Source: Flavobacteriales bacterium UBA720 (GTDB lineage: Bacteria > Bacteroidota > Bacteroidia > Flavobacteriales > Weeksellaceae). Taken from it: a DNA stretch of 64,000 nucleotides. The notes beneath the pieces were generated by a model that made no database searches, was not told the origin of the DNA, and worked only from the letters and a program-made list of their open reading frames with translations. Location: positions 1 through 64,000 of the forward strand of contig DBLQ01000001.1 in the NCBI GenBank assembly GCA_002297505.1. The letters run 5' to 3'. The translations under genes and the position numbers were made by a program. This document shows positions 27,236-35,056 of the stretch, one piece after another (the first letter of the stretch is position 1; every line of letters starts with the position of its first letter).

Positions 27236-28126
27236 ATGAGAAACATACTGTATTATATATTCGGGGTTTTTGTCCTGTCAGCCTGCACGCCCAATCAGGA
27301 TGCAGACGGCGACCTGCTGAACGGCATAGATTACGACTGGACCAATAATGGCGGCGGCAATGGCGGACCAACTCCGACCAAATTATTGAAAAAAGTGACC
27401 ATTGATGACGCTGGTGACATCGTAACTTACACGTACACTTACAATACAGATAAAAAGCTGACCGGAATCACCACCGATGACAACAGTCTTAAAATCAGCA
27501 TTACCTACCTGGCATCGGGCAATATAGAAAAAATTGTAAGAACCGAAAACAATATGGGAACGGTGAGCACCGAAGAAATTGTTCCGGTTTATGCCGGCGG
27601 TAAGATTGATAAGACCAATGTGACGCACACTGAAAACGGAAAATCTATTAAAAGTATTGGTACCATCACTTATAGTTCTAACGGATGGCCATCTGCTATC
27701 AAAGAAGATATTTATGATGAGAGCAATACGAAAATCGCCGCTAACTTTGCTTCCACATTGACGTATAGCGGAAATAATATCACCAGATGGAACTTCAAAT
27801 CATCCTTCGCCACCGGCTTGCCGGTTCCCGTTTTTGACTTCCTCCAGGAAATGGAACTCACCGCGAATCTGTCGGAGTACGACGATAAAATCAATCCGTA
27901 TAATCTGCTCCCGAAAGACTATCTGATTGCTACCGTCCACGCTGAGGCCGATGCCAGCAGCATCACAGGATTTGCGAAAAATAATGCGAGAAAGATTGGT
28001 ATCACCGTCGTTTTTGCCGGCACACCGCTATCAGACAGTCAGGCAGTGGTATATCTCTATGATAAAGACGGATATCCTACAACCGCAACTTCCACGGATA
28101 TTGTCACTAAATTTGAATATCAGTAA
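27236..28126 (+). CDS. lipoprotein of unknown function
   Basis: 296 residues from MRNILYYIFGVFVLSAC (lipobox cysteine 17); an in-frame start at 27170 would lie inside the previous gene. A glycine/asparagine linker (NNGGGNGGPTP) precedes a repetitive beta-rich domain with YTYTYNTDKKLTGIT and ITYLASGNIEKI patterns, like RHS/YD-type exported lipoproteins of Bacteroidota. A minus-7 element TAACTTTG lies at 27211-27218. The stop is 3 bases before pth, so the two genes may be cotranscribed. Confidence 0.72.
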   Translation: MRNILYYIFGVFVLSACTPNQDADGDLLNGIDYDWTNNGGGNGGPTPTKLLKKVTIDDAGDIVTYTYTYNTDKKLTGITTDDNSLKISITYLASGNIEKIVRTENNMGTVSTEEIVPVYAGGKIDKTNVTHTENGKSIKSIGTITYSSNGWPSAIKEDIYDESNTKIAANFASTLTYSGNNITRWNFKSSFATGLPVPVFDFLQEMELTANLSEYDDKINPYNLLPKDYLIATVHAEADASSITGFAKNNARKIGITVVFAGTPLSDSQAVVYLYDKDGYPTTATSTDIVTKFEYQ

Positions 28127-28129
28127 AAC

Positions 28130-28693
28130 ATGAAATATCTGATCGTCGGAATCGGGAACAAAGGTGAAGAATATGCGGAAACCCGCCACAATATCGGTTT
28201 CAAAGTCGCAGAAAAAATTGCTGAAAAAATAGAAGCACCTTTCAAATCCTCCAACTTCGGTCTTCTGGCCGAAGGCAAATACAAAGGTCGCAAAGTTTTC
28301 ATTCTGAAGCCTGACACTTATGTTAATCTTTCCGGAAACGCTGTGAAATTCTGGATGCAGAAGGAAAATATTCCTTTGGAAAATATCCTGATTATCACCG
28401 ATGATCTGGCATTGCCCTTTGGTTCGCTAAGAATGAAAATGAAAGGTTCCGATGCCGGACACAATGGACTGAAAAGTATCCAGGCGCAACTCAACACTCA
28501 AAATTACACACGATTGAGGTTTGGCATTTCCGCTGATTTCGCAGAAGGCAGACAGGCTGATTATGTCCTGGGACAATGGAACCAGGAGGAAAAAGAAAAA
28601 CTCTCCGAAAGAATCGAAAAGTTTTCTCAGGCAGCACTGTCATTCGTCTTCGCCGGTGTTCAGAATACAATGACGGCTTTTAACGGAAAGTAA
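28130..28693 (+). CDS. pth: peptidyl-tRNA hydrolase
   Basis: Frees tRNA from dropped peptidyl-tRNA. 187 residues, the usual length. The catalytic histidine lies in TRHNIGF (His20), and other family patterns are VGIGNKGEEYAETRHNIGF, LKPDTYVNLSG and GSDAGHNGLKSI with DDLALPFG. Start MKYLIVGIGN is fixed by homology of the first strand. Three bases separate it from the preceding lipoprotein gene. Confidence 0.95.
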   Translation: MKYLIVGIGNKGEEYAETRHNIGFKVAEKIAEKIEAPFKSSNFGLLAEGKYKGRKVFILKPDTYVNLSGNAVKFWMQKENIPLENILIITDDLALPFGSLRMKMKGSDAGHNGLKSIQAQLNTQNYTRLRFGISADFAEGRQADYVLGQWNQEEKEKLSERIEKFSQAALSFVFAGVQNTMTAFNGK

Positions 28694-28701
28694 AAAACTT
28701 T

Positions 28702-29535
28702 CTACTCTTTAATCAATTTATTAACATAGGAAGATCGATCGGTGTCAATTCTGATAAAATAAATTCCGGCATTGAGTTTCCTCACATCTATTTCACCATT
28801 TGTAAGCAAAACGTCCTGTGCCCGTCCGCTGATATCGATGATTTCCAGCTTACGCATAGTCTCGTCTTTAATATTGATTTTTATAAAATCCTTCGCAGGA
28901 TTGGGAGAAATCACAGTCTTATTTTTCTGAACGACATCATTAACTGACATTGTCGTATTGAAATTACTGATATCATCAATCACCAAACCTTTCTGATTTG
29001 GACTATTGAAATGACGGAAGTACAGCTTCATCTCCTTGCCCATGATTTCCCAGTCATAACGGTCTACATAGATATTTCGGGAGGTCGATCCACTTGTCAA
29101 AGTTTCAAAATAAATCGGCGTTTCATTGGCTGAGAATGTTTGATTCGCCGGCAAAAGATAGACGGCGTAGCTTTCCGAAAATTTAACAGGATCGGCGGCT
29201 GCAACTTTGAATGCTATGCCGATGGAATTAACACCACCGTTTTTGATGCGTGGCAACTCATAAATAAAGGTGGGAGAAACCAGAACATTATTTGGGTTGA
29301 GTGGCAGATTTGCTGCTGTGTCAAAGGAATCAGAGATGTAAACGTAGCCCGAGAATCCCAAAGCTGTAGTCCAATCCTGGGCTTCCTGCAAACGCCAGGA
29401 CCTTCCATCACCATCCAGGTCAAGCGTTGTCCACCGCGGTGATGCGCTTTCATTCTCGAAATTTTCATTCAGACCATATTCCTGGGAATGACCTAATGCA
29501 AAAGATAAAAGGAAAATAGGTAAAAGTTTTGTCAT
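28702..29535 (-). CDS. type IX secreted protein, adhesin-like with type A sorting domain
   Basis: 277 residues. Signal peptide MTKLLPIFLLSFALGHSQ, then a domain of about 190 residues with the choice-of-anchor J/cleaved adhesin pattern (NENFENES...WTTLDLDGDGRSWR and DISDSF near YVYISDSFDT). The C-terminal 80 residues are a type A sorting domain: ISPNPAKDFIKI, then LEIIDISGRAQ and LNAGIYFIRI..VNKLIKE. It should leave the cell through the PorSS (type IX) system. Role is probably surface binding; the ligand is unknown. Convergent with pth, 8 bases apart. Confidence 0.85.
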   Translation of the reverse strand: MTKLLPIFLLSFALGHSQEYGLNENFENESASPRWTTLDLDGDGRSWRLQEAQDWTTALGFSGYVYISDSFDTAANLPLNPNNVLVSPTFIYELPRIKNGGVNSIGIAFKVAAADPVKFSESYAVYLLPANQTFSANETPIYFETLTSGSTSRNIYVDRYDWEIMGKEMKLYFRHFNSPNQKGLVIDDISNFNTTMSVNDVVQKNKTVISPNPAKDFIKINIKDETMRKLEIIDISGRAQDVLLTNGEIDVRKLNAGIYFIRIDTDRSSYVNKLIKE

Positions 29536-29627
29536 AGTTTTTTTTATAAAGATATTAAAAATTCATTTAATTGCGATAAAAAATGAATATTCTTAATTAA
29601 TTATAATTTAGTATTCAGTGGTTTGTT

Positions 29628-29690
29628 TGTCATTCTGAAGGAATTTAAACTGATTCATTTTCAGTGTGTTTAGATGCCTGCGGAATGACA
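29628..29690. repeat. short dispersed-type repeat with inverted ends
   Basis: TGTCATTC (29628-29635) and GAATGACA (29683-29690) are perfect inverted ends of a 63-base element. The left end TGTCATTCTGA resembles TGTCATGCTGAG in the second element at 43451-43527. Such elements are scattered through Flavobacteriia genomes; copies elsewhere cannot be checked here. Confidence 0.5.
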
Positions 29691-29795
29691 CAGTGGCTGC
29701 TGATTTTAGCGTTATGATTAAAACGGACATTCATTGATAAAAATTACGTATTTAATAAACTCAAATATTTTCATGATTTATTTTATAATAAAAAA

Positions 29796-29827
29796 AGCAA
29801 ACCGGATAATCACTTACCCGGCTTGCT
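29796..29827 (-). terminator. terminator of the carbonic anhydrase/SulP operon
   Basis: AGCAA-A-CCGG and CCGG-C-TTGCT pair over nine bases with one internal mismatch; TTTTTTTATTA follows on the minus strand. Confidence 0.75.
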
Positions 29828-29853
29828 ACCCTAATTATATGAAGAAAAAAAAA

Positions 29854-30489
29854 TTATAACCAAGCTACCACACCGGTTTCGACGTCGTAATTCGCACCCA
29901 CGATTTTGATTTTACCTTCATCCTCAAGTCTTTTCAGTGTAGAACTTTGCTTGCGGATGTCTTCTATGGCATGTTTTACATTGTGGTGATTCAGCCTTTC
30001 CAGGAGATCCTCATTTTTGGAAGAACGTTCTTCACCATCTTTGATGATGTTTTTGATGATCGGATCAAAGTGTCCGATGAGGTGGTTCAGGTTGTCCATT
30101 CCCATGCCCTCGATAGCTGCTGCATCCAGGCCGCCTTTCAGGGCACCACATTTGGAATGACCCAGGACTACCACCAGCTTAGATCCGGCTACGTTACAGC
30201 CAAATTCCATAGAACCAAGGATATCCTGATTTACAAAATTTCCTGCAATCCTCACGCTGAAAATATCACCAAGACCCTGATCAAAGATGAGTTCGGCTGA
30301 TGTACGGCTGTCAATACAGCTCAGGATTACCGCAAAAGGCCACTGCCCTGCACGGGTGGCATTCACCTGTTCCAGCAAGTCTCTATTAGCCTTTAAGTTG
30401 TTAACGAATCTTGCATTGCCTTCTTTAAGGATTTCCAATGCTTTTGCCGGAGTGATGGTCGCTTGTGTTTCTGAAGTATGTGCTTTCAT
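29854..30489 (-). CDS. beta-class carbonic anhydrase (operon 3' gene)
   Basis: Interconverts carbon dioxide and bicarbonate. 211 residues. Zinc ligands and neighbours are C58 with D60 and R62 (SCIDSR), and H111 and C114 (GHSKCGA). It begins MKAHTSETQATITPAKAL and has no signal peptide, so it should be cytoplasmic. It differs clearly from the second carbonic anhydrase in the same cluster: SCIDSR instead of GCSDSR and a shorter C-terminus. It is the last gene of the operon, 56 bases after the SulP transporter, and is followed by a good terminator. Confidence 0.92.
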   Translation of the reverse strand: MKAHTSETQATITPAKALEILKEGNARFVNNLKANRDLLEQVNATRAGQWPFAVILSCIDSRTSAELIFDQGLGDIFSVRIAGNFVNQDILGSMEFGCNVAGSKLVVVLGHSKCGALKGGLDAAAIEGMGMDNLNHLIGHFDPIIKNIIKDGEERSSKNEDLLERLNHHNVKHAIEDIRKQSSTLKRLEDEGKIKIVGANYDVETGVVAWL

Positions 30490-30545
30490 AATTTCTGATT
30501 GTTTAAAGTATGTGTTTTTCTTGTTATAAAATATTATAGTTAATG

Positions 30546-32141
30546 TTACATGGCCCGTTTGTGATTCACAACCACATGCGAGTCCTGATCGCTGGCATAG
30601 TCACGGTACGACGTTTTGAAACCGATGAGTTCTACCTCAATATCTTCTTCCTTGGCTCGGACATTCGCAAAGTCCTGGATCATTTCCAGCACATCTGTCG
30701 TAATATACGAAGTGGTTTGAGCATCGATGATGACTTTGGAGTTGGGTTTGATATTTTTTAGTGTTTTTTTAATCGCTGCTTTATTAAGAAACGATACTTC
30801 TTCAGCCAGTTTGATGGTGATCTCGTCTGCATCGTTGAGTGTTTCGCGGCTGAGGTAGTAGGCTCTCTTCATATTGCCCTGCAGGATATAGAAAACAGAA
30901 ATCAACAATCCGATTCCCACACCTTTCAGCAGGTCGGTTGCCACTACAGCTACCACCGTTGCTACGAAGGGGATAAACTGGTATTTTCCGTTATGCCAAA
31001 AGTGCCTGAAGGTGGCCGGCTTTGCCAATTTATATCCCACCAGTATCAAAACTGCTGCCAAGGTTGCCAGTGGAATGAGGTTCAGAATAAAGGGAATCGA
31101 GAGGACACAGATCAGCAGCAGAACGCCGTGAATGATAGCCGAAAGTTTGGACGTGGCGCCTGCATTGGCATTGGCAGAACTCCTCACCACCACAGAGGTC
31201 ATTGGAAGTCCACCGATGAATGAACTGATGAGATTTCCGATACCCTGAGCCTTAAGTTCCAGATTGGTGTCTGTAATCCGTCTTCGCACGTCCAGCCTGT
31301 CCGAAGCTTCTATGCAGAGTAAAGTCTCAATGGAAGCTACAATTGCAATGGTGGCTCCTGTGATCCAAACCTTGGGATTGGTAAAACCCGTGAAGTCGGG
31401 AAAAGTGACCAGGTTTTTAAAATCTTCCAAAGAAGAAGGTACCGGCAGTGTCACAAGATGTTCCGGCGCTATTGCCAGAGAGCTTCCCGTCATTTTGAAT
31501 AGTTCGTTCAGAAGGATTCCTATAATTACAGCCACCAGTGCACCAGGCAAGAGCTTGAGCCTCCGGAGGACCGTGATATGATCCCAAGCCAGCAAAATTG
31601 CCATGGAAACCAATGTGATTACAATAGCTCCTGGCTGGATCGCAGCAAAAAGCTCTGAAAAATAATGGATATTAAAGCCATTATCGAAGAGCGATTGATG
31701 GCCTTCGTAATCCTTGTCAAAACCTACGGCATGTGACAGTTGTTTCAAAATAATAATGATACCGATACCTGCCAGCATGCCTTCGATAACATTGTTAGGG
31801 AAGTAGTTGGAGATGCTTCCCGCGCGGATGAAACCGAGAATCAGCTGGATGATCCCGGCGATAATCCCGGCGCATAAGAATAATTCGAATGCTCCGATGT
31901 CCGTGATGGCGACCAGAATAATTGCTGTGAGACCAGCTGCCGGACCGGAAACTGAGATGTTCGAATTACTGATGCTGCCCACCACGATACCGCCAATAAT
32001 ACCGGCAATGATACCAGACAAAGGCGGTGCGCCGGAAGCCAGCGCAATTCCTAAACATAAGGGCAGTGCGACCAAAAAGACCACAAGGCCAGATGGAAAG
32101 TTTTCTTTGATTCCTCCGAACAAAGATGTTGACTTTTTCAT
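30546..32141 (-). CDS. SulP family anion transporter, likely bicarbonate
   Basis: 531-residue inner-membrane protein with about 12 to 14 helices (for example GLVVFLVALPLCLGIALASG and ALVAVIIGILLNELF) and a C-terminal STAS-like domain after about residue 430 (VIIDAQTTSYITTDVLEMIQ). SulP proteins carry sulfate, bicarbonate or other anions. Because genes for two beta-carbonic anhydrases flank it in the same operon, bicarbonate is the best guess; sulfate cannot be excluded. The protein starts MKKSTSLFGGIKENFPSGLV. Confidence 0.9.
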   Translation of the reverse strand: MKKSTSLFGGIKENFPSGLVVFLVALPLCLGIALASGAPPLSGIIAGIIGGIVVGSISNSNISVSGPAAGLTAIILVAITDIGAFELFLCAGIIAGIIQLILGFIRAGSISNYFPNNVIEGMLAGIGIIIILKQLSHAVGFDKDYEGHQSLFDNGFNIHYFSELFAAIQPGAIVITLVSMAILLAWDHITVLRRLKLLPGALVAVIIGILLNELFKMTGSSLAIAPEHLVTLPVPSSLEDFKNLVTFPDFTGFTNPKVWITGATIAIVASIETLLCIEASDRLDVRRRITDTNLELKAQGIGNLISSFIGGLPMTSVVVRSSANANAGATSKLSAIIHGVLLLICVLSIPFILNLIPLATLAAVLILVGYKLAKPATFRHFWHNGKYQFIPFVATVVAVVATDLLKGVGIGLLISVFYILQGNMKRAYYLSRETLNDADEITIKLAEEVSFLNKAAIKKTLKNIKPNSKVIIDAQTTSYITTDVLEMIQDFANVRAKEEDIEVELIGFKTSYRDYASDQDSHVVVNHKRAM

Positions 32142-32240
32142 AAATAAAAAGGGTTTGTTTCATGCCAGGGCCTGACCTAAAGGCTTGTCATGAATTGAAT
32201 AAATAACTGAAATAAGGGGATGATCGATCGATCTTTTGTA

Positions 32241-32289
32241 CATCACCATACCATTGCCGCGGAGCGACAACTGGGGTAATGCTGTGATG
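32241..32289. other. intergenic hairpin before SulP
   Basis: CATCAC/GTGATG (32241-32246, 32284-32289) and CATTGCC/GGTAATG (32252-32258, 32275-32281) form a two-part stem. On the plus strand the one mismatch is a G-U pair; on the minus strand it is A-C, so the fold is slightly better in plus RNA. Confidence 0.35.
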
Positions 32290-32297
32290 AATGTTAT

Positions 32298-32594
32298 TTA
32301 TGCTTCCGGAGGCGGAGAAAAGGTGCTGAGCATTGGCGGAAAGTAAAGTCCGGACTCCCAGCTCACAACGATCTGTTTGTGTGTGTCTGATTCAAAAAAC
32401 CTGATGAAATCATGGATATCCATCGTTTTTGGAATCGTTTTTTCGTTAATGACAATAGAGGTGTGGGCGTGTTGTTCTTCTTCGTTAATCACCATATTGG
32501 TTCTCGGCAGTTCCCAGCCAAAAATAGCAGCAATGCCTGGCAGCGCTGTAAAATTGAGAAAAACCGTTAATGTGATGATACTCCAATACTTCAT
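32298..32594 (-). CDS. small membrane-anchored protein of the carbonic anhydrase cluster
   Basis: 98 residues from MKYWSIITLTVFLNFTALPG (ATG at 32594; the longer frame starts in the upstream gene). One N-terminal hydrophobic segment of about 22 residues looks like a signal anchor, followed by a soluble tail with HAHTSIVINEKTIPK and ending FSPPPEA. No family recognised. It lies between the carbonic anhydrase at 32606 (11 bases) and SulP, so it is probably part of the same operon and may act at the membrane beside the transporter. Confidence 0.7.
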   Translation of the reverse strand: MKYWSIITLTVFLNFTALPGIAAIFGWELPRTNMVINEEEQHAHTSIVINEKTIPKTMDIHDFIRFFESDTHKQIVVSWESGLYFPPMLSTFSPPPEA

Positions 32595-32605
32595 TGTTCC
32601 CGAGC

Positions 32606-33271
32606 TTATTTCTTTCTGCTCATCACCCAATCAGAATCTGTAAGATTGTAGATCTTCTGGATATCTTTTAATATATTTTCAAAATCGATTTCGAGATCGA
32701 TGATTTTTCCTGTTCTAAGGTCGAACACCCAGCCGTGGACCACGGGTTGCTCTTCCAAAATATAACGCTCCTGCACGCACGCCATTTTGATAACGTTGAT
32801 GCATTGCTCCTGCACATTGAGTTCCACCAGACGGTCGTACCTTTTGCCTTCCTCTCCGATAGCATCCAGTTCTGTCTGATGCAGCCTGTAAACATCACGG
32901 ATGTTTCGAAGCCATGGATTCAGAAGCCCCAGATCCTGGGAGGTCATTGCCGCCTTCACGCCGCCGCAATTGTAATGTCCGCAGACAATGATATGCTTCA
33001 CCTTGAGATGTTCCACAGCATACTGGATAACAGCGGTGGAGCTCATATCCAGCGTGTTGATGACATTGGCAATATTTCTGTGTACAAAAACATCACCCGG
33101 TTGCGCACCCATCATATCTTCTGCCGTAACACGGCTGTCTGAGCAGCCAATGTATAGATATTCCGGATGCTGCGTCTTTGCCAACTCATGAAAATAATCA
33201 GGGTTGGTAGCAATCTTGGCTTCCACCCACTTCTTGTTATGTTCGAAAATTAATTTGTACGAATCCGACAT
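32606..33271 (-). CDS. beta-class carbonic anhydrase (operon 5' gene)
   Basis: 221 residues, cytoplasmic. Zinc ligands: C43 with D45/R47 (GCSDSR) and H99 and C102 (CGHYNCGG). The C-terminal WVFDLRTGKIIDLEID segment marks it as a different branch from the carbonic anhydrase at 29854-30489. It is the first gene of the four-gene unit. An inverted repeat GTCTGTC/GACAGAC lies just upstream (33289-33295, 33320-33326) and may be a regulatory site or leader hairpin. Start MSDSYKLIFEHNKKWVEAK. Confidence 0.93.
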   Translation of the reverse strand: MSDSYKLIFEHNKKWVEAKIATNPDYFHELAKTQHPEYLYIGCSDSRVTAEDMMGAQPGDVFVHRNIANVINTLDMSSTAVIQYAVEHLKVKHIIVCGHYNCGGVKAAMTSQDLGLLNPWLRNIRDVYRLHQTELDAIGEEGKRYDRLVELNVQEQCINVIKMACVQERYILEEQPVVHGWVFDLRTGKIIDLEIDFENILKDIQKIYNLTDSDWVMSRKK

Positions 33272-33450
33272 CTCTCAGTTTTGCATTGGTCTGTCAAAAT
33301 CAGTTTTCAAAAATTAATAGACAGACTCAATAATCACAAAAATACGTTTTTTTGCTAAACCTGAAACATTTTAATCGACATTTAATATTAAATCATTCAC
33401 CGGAATATTCATTTTTTTGAATTAATTCTTCCTTTCGCTTTTCAATTCCT

Positions 33451-33458
33451 TATTTTTG
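33451..33458 (+). promoter_or_regulatory. minus-7 element of the DUF4271 gene
   Basis: TATTTTTG fits TAnnTTTG and lies 16 bases before the TTG start at 33475, giving a very short leader. Confidence 0.5.
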
Positions 33459-33474
33459 CAAAAAAATTGGACCG

Positions 33475-34116
33475 TTGGTAAGGATTACAGAACATAATGA
33501 TTGGGTGGTTTACTGCATTCTGGGAAGTGTATTCCTGTACATCATTTTACTGTCTGTATTTCAGCGAGATGCCAACGTCAAGGATTTTCTCATGCAGAAG
33601 ATGGAAGATGCCAGCAACCTTACACCCACGTGGATTACGGTCTCTGTGGTGCGCTGTATCATGGCCGCTGTGTTGATCTCACAGTTTATTCCGGTGGTAC
33701 CGCATGCGTTTTCGGAAATCAGGGTTTTTGGTTGGGAGCTGAACAAGTTCGGATTTACCTTCATCACGCTGATACTGTTTGATTTACTGCGCATGGTATT
33801 TACCGCGCTCTTCTACGCCAGCGTAGGCAGTGCCAAAAATCTGAAGACACTAACACTCCTCGCCAGCAAATATTTTTTTCTGGAATCTCTGCTTCTTCTG
33901 ATCCTTTCGTTTGTCCTGTATTTTTATCCGGTGGATTTGGTACAGTATTTTTATGGATTGTTGGGATTGTTTGCAGGCTCATTGTTTCTGAAAAATATGA
34001 TATACCTTTTTCACGGCCAGCCTGTGCTCCCGGAAAAATGGTATTATAAATTTTTGTATATTTGCACGCTTCAAATCGTACCCTTGCTGGTACTTTGGAA
34101 GTTCTTGTTTTATTAA
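33475..34116 (+). CDS. DUF4271 domain-containing membrane protein
   Basis: 213 residues with about five helices (WVVYCILGSVFLYIILLSVF, WITVSVVRCIMAAVLISQFI, LLLLILSFVLYFYPVDLVQY). The start is a TTG at 33475, since no ATG or GTG is present before the first helix. The RDANVKDFLMQKMEDASN segment is typical of DUF4271, a Bacteroidota family usually encoded directly before hemD, as here (22 bases). Function unknown; a membrane role in tetrapyrrole metabolism is speculative. Confidence 0.85.
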   Translation: MVRITEHNDWVVYCILGSVFLYIILLSVFQRDANVKDFLMQKMEDASNLTPTWITVSVVRCIMAAVLISQFIPVVPHAFSEIRVFGWELNKFGFTFITLILFDLLRMVFTALFYASVGSAKNLKTLTLLASKYFFLESLLLLILSFVLYFYPVDLVQYFYGLLGLFAGSLFLKNMIYLFHGQPVLPEKWYYKFLYICTLQIVPLLVLWKFLFY

Positions 34117-34137
34117 ATGTAACATACACGTTTTGAG

Positions 34138-34878
34138 ATGAAAATAAAATCTATTTTAGTTTCCCAGCCAGCTCCGAATGAATCTTCACCTTATTTGGAA
34201 ATTGCGAAAAAGGAAAAAATCAAAATTGATTTCCGGCCTTTTATCCACGTACAAGGGGTGGATGCCAAAGAACTCAGGACTCAGAAAATTGACCTGACAC
34301 AGTACACAGGCATCATTTTCACGAGTAAAAATGCCGTAGACCATTATTTTCGTCTTGCTGAGGAGATGCGCTTTACCGTTCCGGATTCTATGCGTTACAT
34401 CTGCCAGTCGGAAGCGATTGCCAACTATCTGCAAAAGCATATTGTATACAGAAAAAGAAAAATCAGCTTCGGGGAGAAGAATTTTTCCGATCTGGCCGCG
34501 CTTTTCAAAAAGCATCCCAGCGAGAAGTATCTTCTGCCATCTTCCGATATCCTGACGCCGGAAATTCCGCGTGTACTGGATGCAGCTAATCTCGATTGGA
34601 CCAGGGCCATCATGTACAAAACCGTGGCCAGCGACCTTACGGATATCAACGTTAAAGATTACGATATGCTCGTGTTCTTCAGCCCGCAAGGGATCAAATC
34701 ACTCAACATCAATTTCCCGGACTTCAAACAGGAAGAAACCAAAATCGCGGTGTTCGGCACCACTACGCAGGCCGCTGCAGAAGAAGCTGGATTGACTGTG
34801 AATGTAATGGCACCTACGAAAGAAACGCCATCCATGACTATGGCGATAGAAAAATACATCAGAAGCATCAATAAATAA
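34138..34878 (+). CDS. hemD: uroporphyrinogen-III synthase
   Basis: Closes and inverts ring D of hydroxymethylbilane to give uroporphyrinogen III, in heme and siroheme synthesis. 246 residues, usual length. The two-domain HemD fold shows in the first strand (KSILVSQPAPNE), the linker, and the characteristic FFSPQGIKSLNI and KIAVFGTTTQAAAEEAGL segments near the C-terminus. The family is weakly conserved, so the call leans on these patterns and on the DUF4271 neighbour. A terminator follows. Confidence 0.88.
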   Translation: MKIKSILVSQPAPNESSPYLEIAKKEKIKIDFRPFIHVQGVDAKELRTQKIDLTQYTGIIFTSKNAVDHYFRLAEEMRFTVPDSMRYICQSEAIANYLQKHIVYRKRKISFGEKNFSDLAALFKKHPSEKYLLPSSDILTPEIPRVLDAANLDWTRAIMYKTVASDLTDINVKDYDMLVFFSPQGIKSLNINFPDFKQEETKIAVFGTTTQAAAEEAGLTVNVMAPTKETPSMTMAIEKYIRSINK

Positions 34879-34898
34879 TTGATGGACACATAATTAAG

Positions 34899-34923
34899 AC
34901 CGTCTTCTTTCTGAGAAGATGGT
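34899..34923 (+). terminator. hemD terminator
   Basis: ACCGTCTTCT and AGAAGATGGT pair with one G-T, loop TTCTG, then TTTTTTG. Located 20 bases after the hemD stop. Confidence 0.8.
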
Positions 34924-35056
34924 TTTTTGTTTAATTTTGTTACAGCTGGCAATCCGCCGAAAAATTTAAAGGTTTATCAACGGGATCAAATTTTTGTAAG
35001 ACTTTGTTGAAAGTCAATTAACAGATCCGTTGTATTTCCAATCAAAATCAAAAAAA

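Larger units (their letters stand above)
29536..29853. other. intergenic region holding a repeat and a terminator
   Basis: 318 bases with no gene. It contains the repeat at 29628-29690 and the carbonic anhydrase terminator at 29796-29827; the rest is AT-rich with no further signal seen. Confidence 0.55.

Noticed and set aside
32222..32233. GATCGATCGATC as a special site
   Set aside because: A 12-base simple repeat near SulP; too short and common to mean anything alone.
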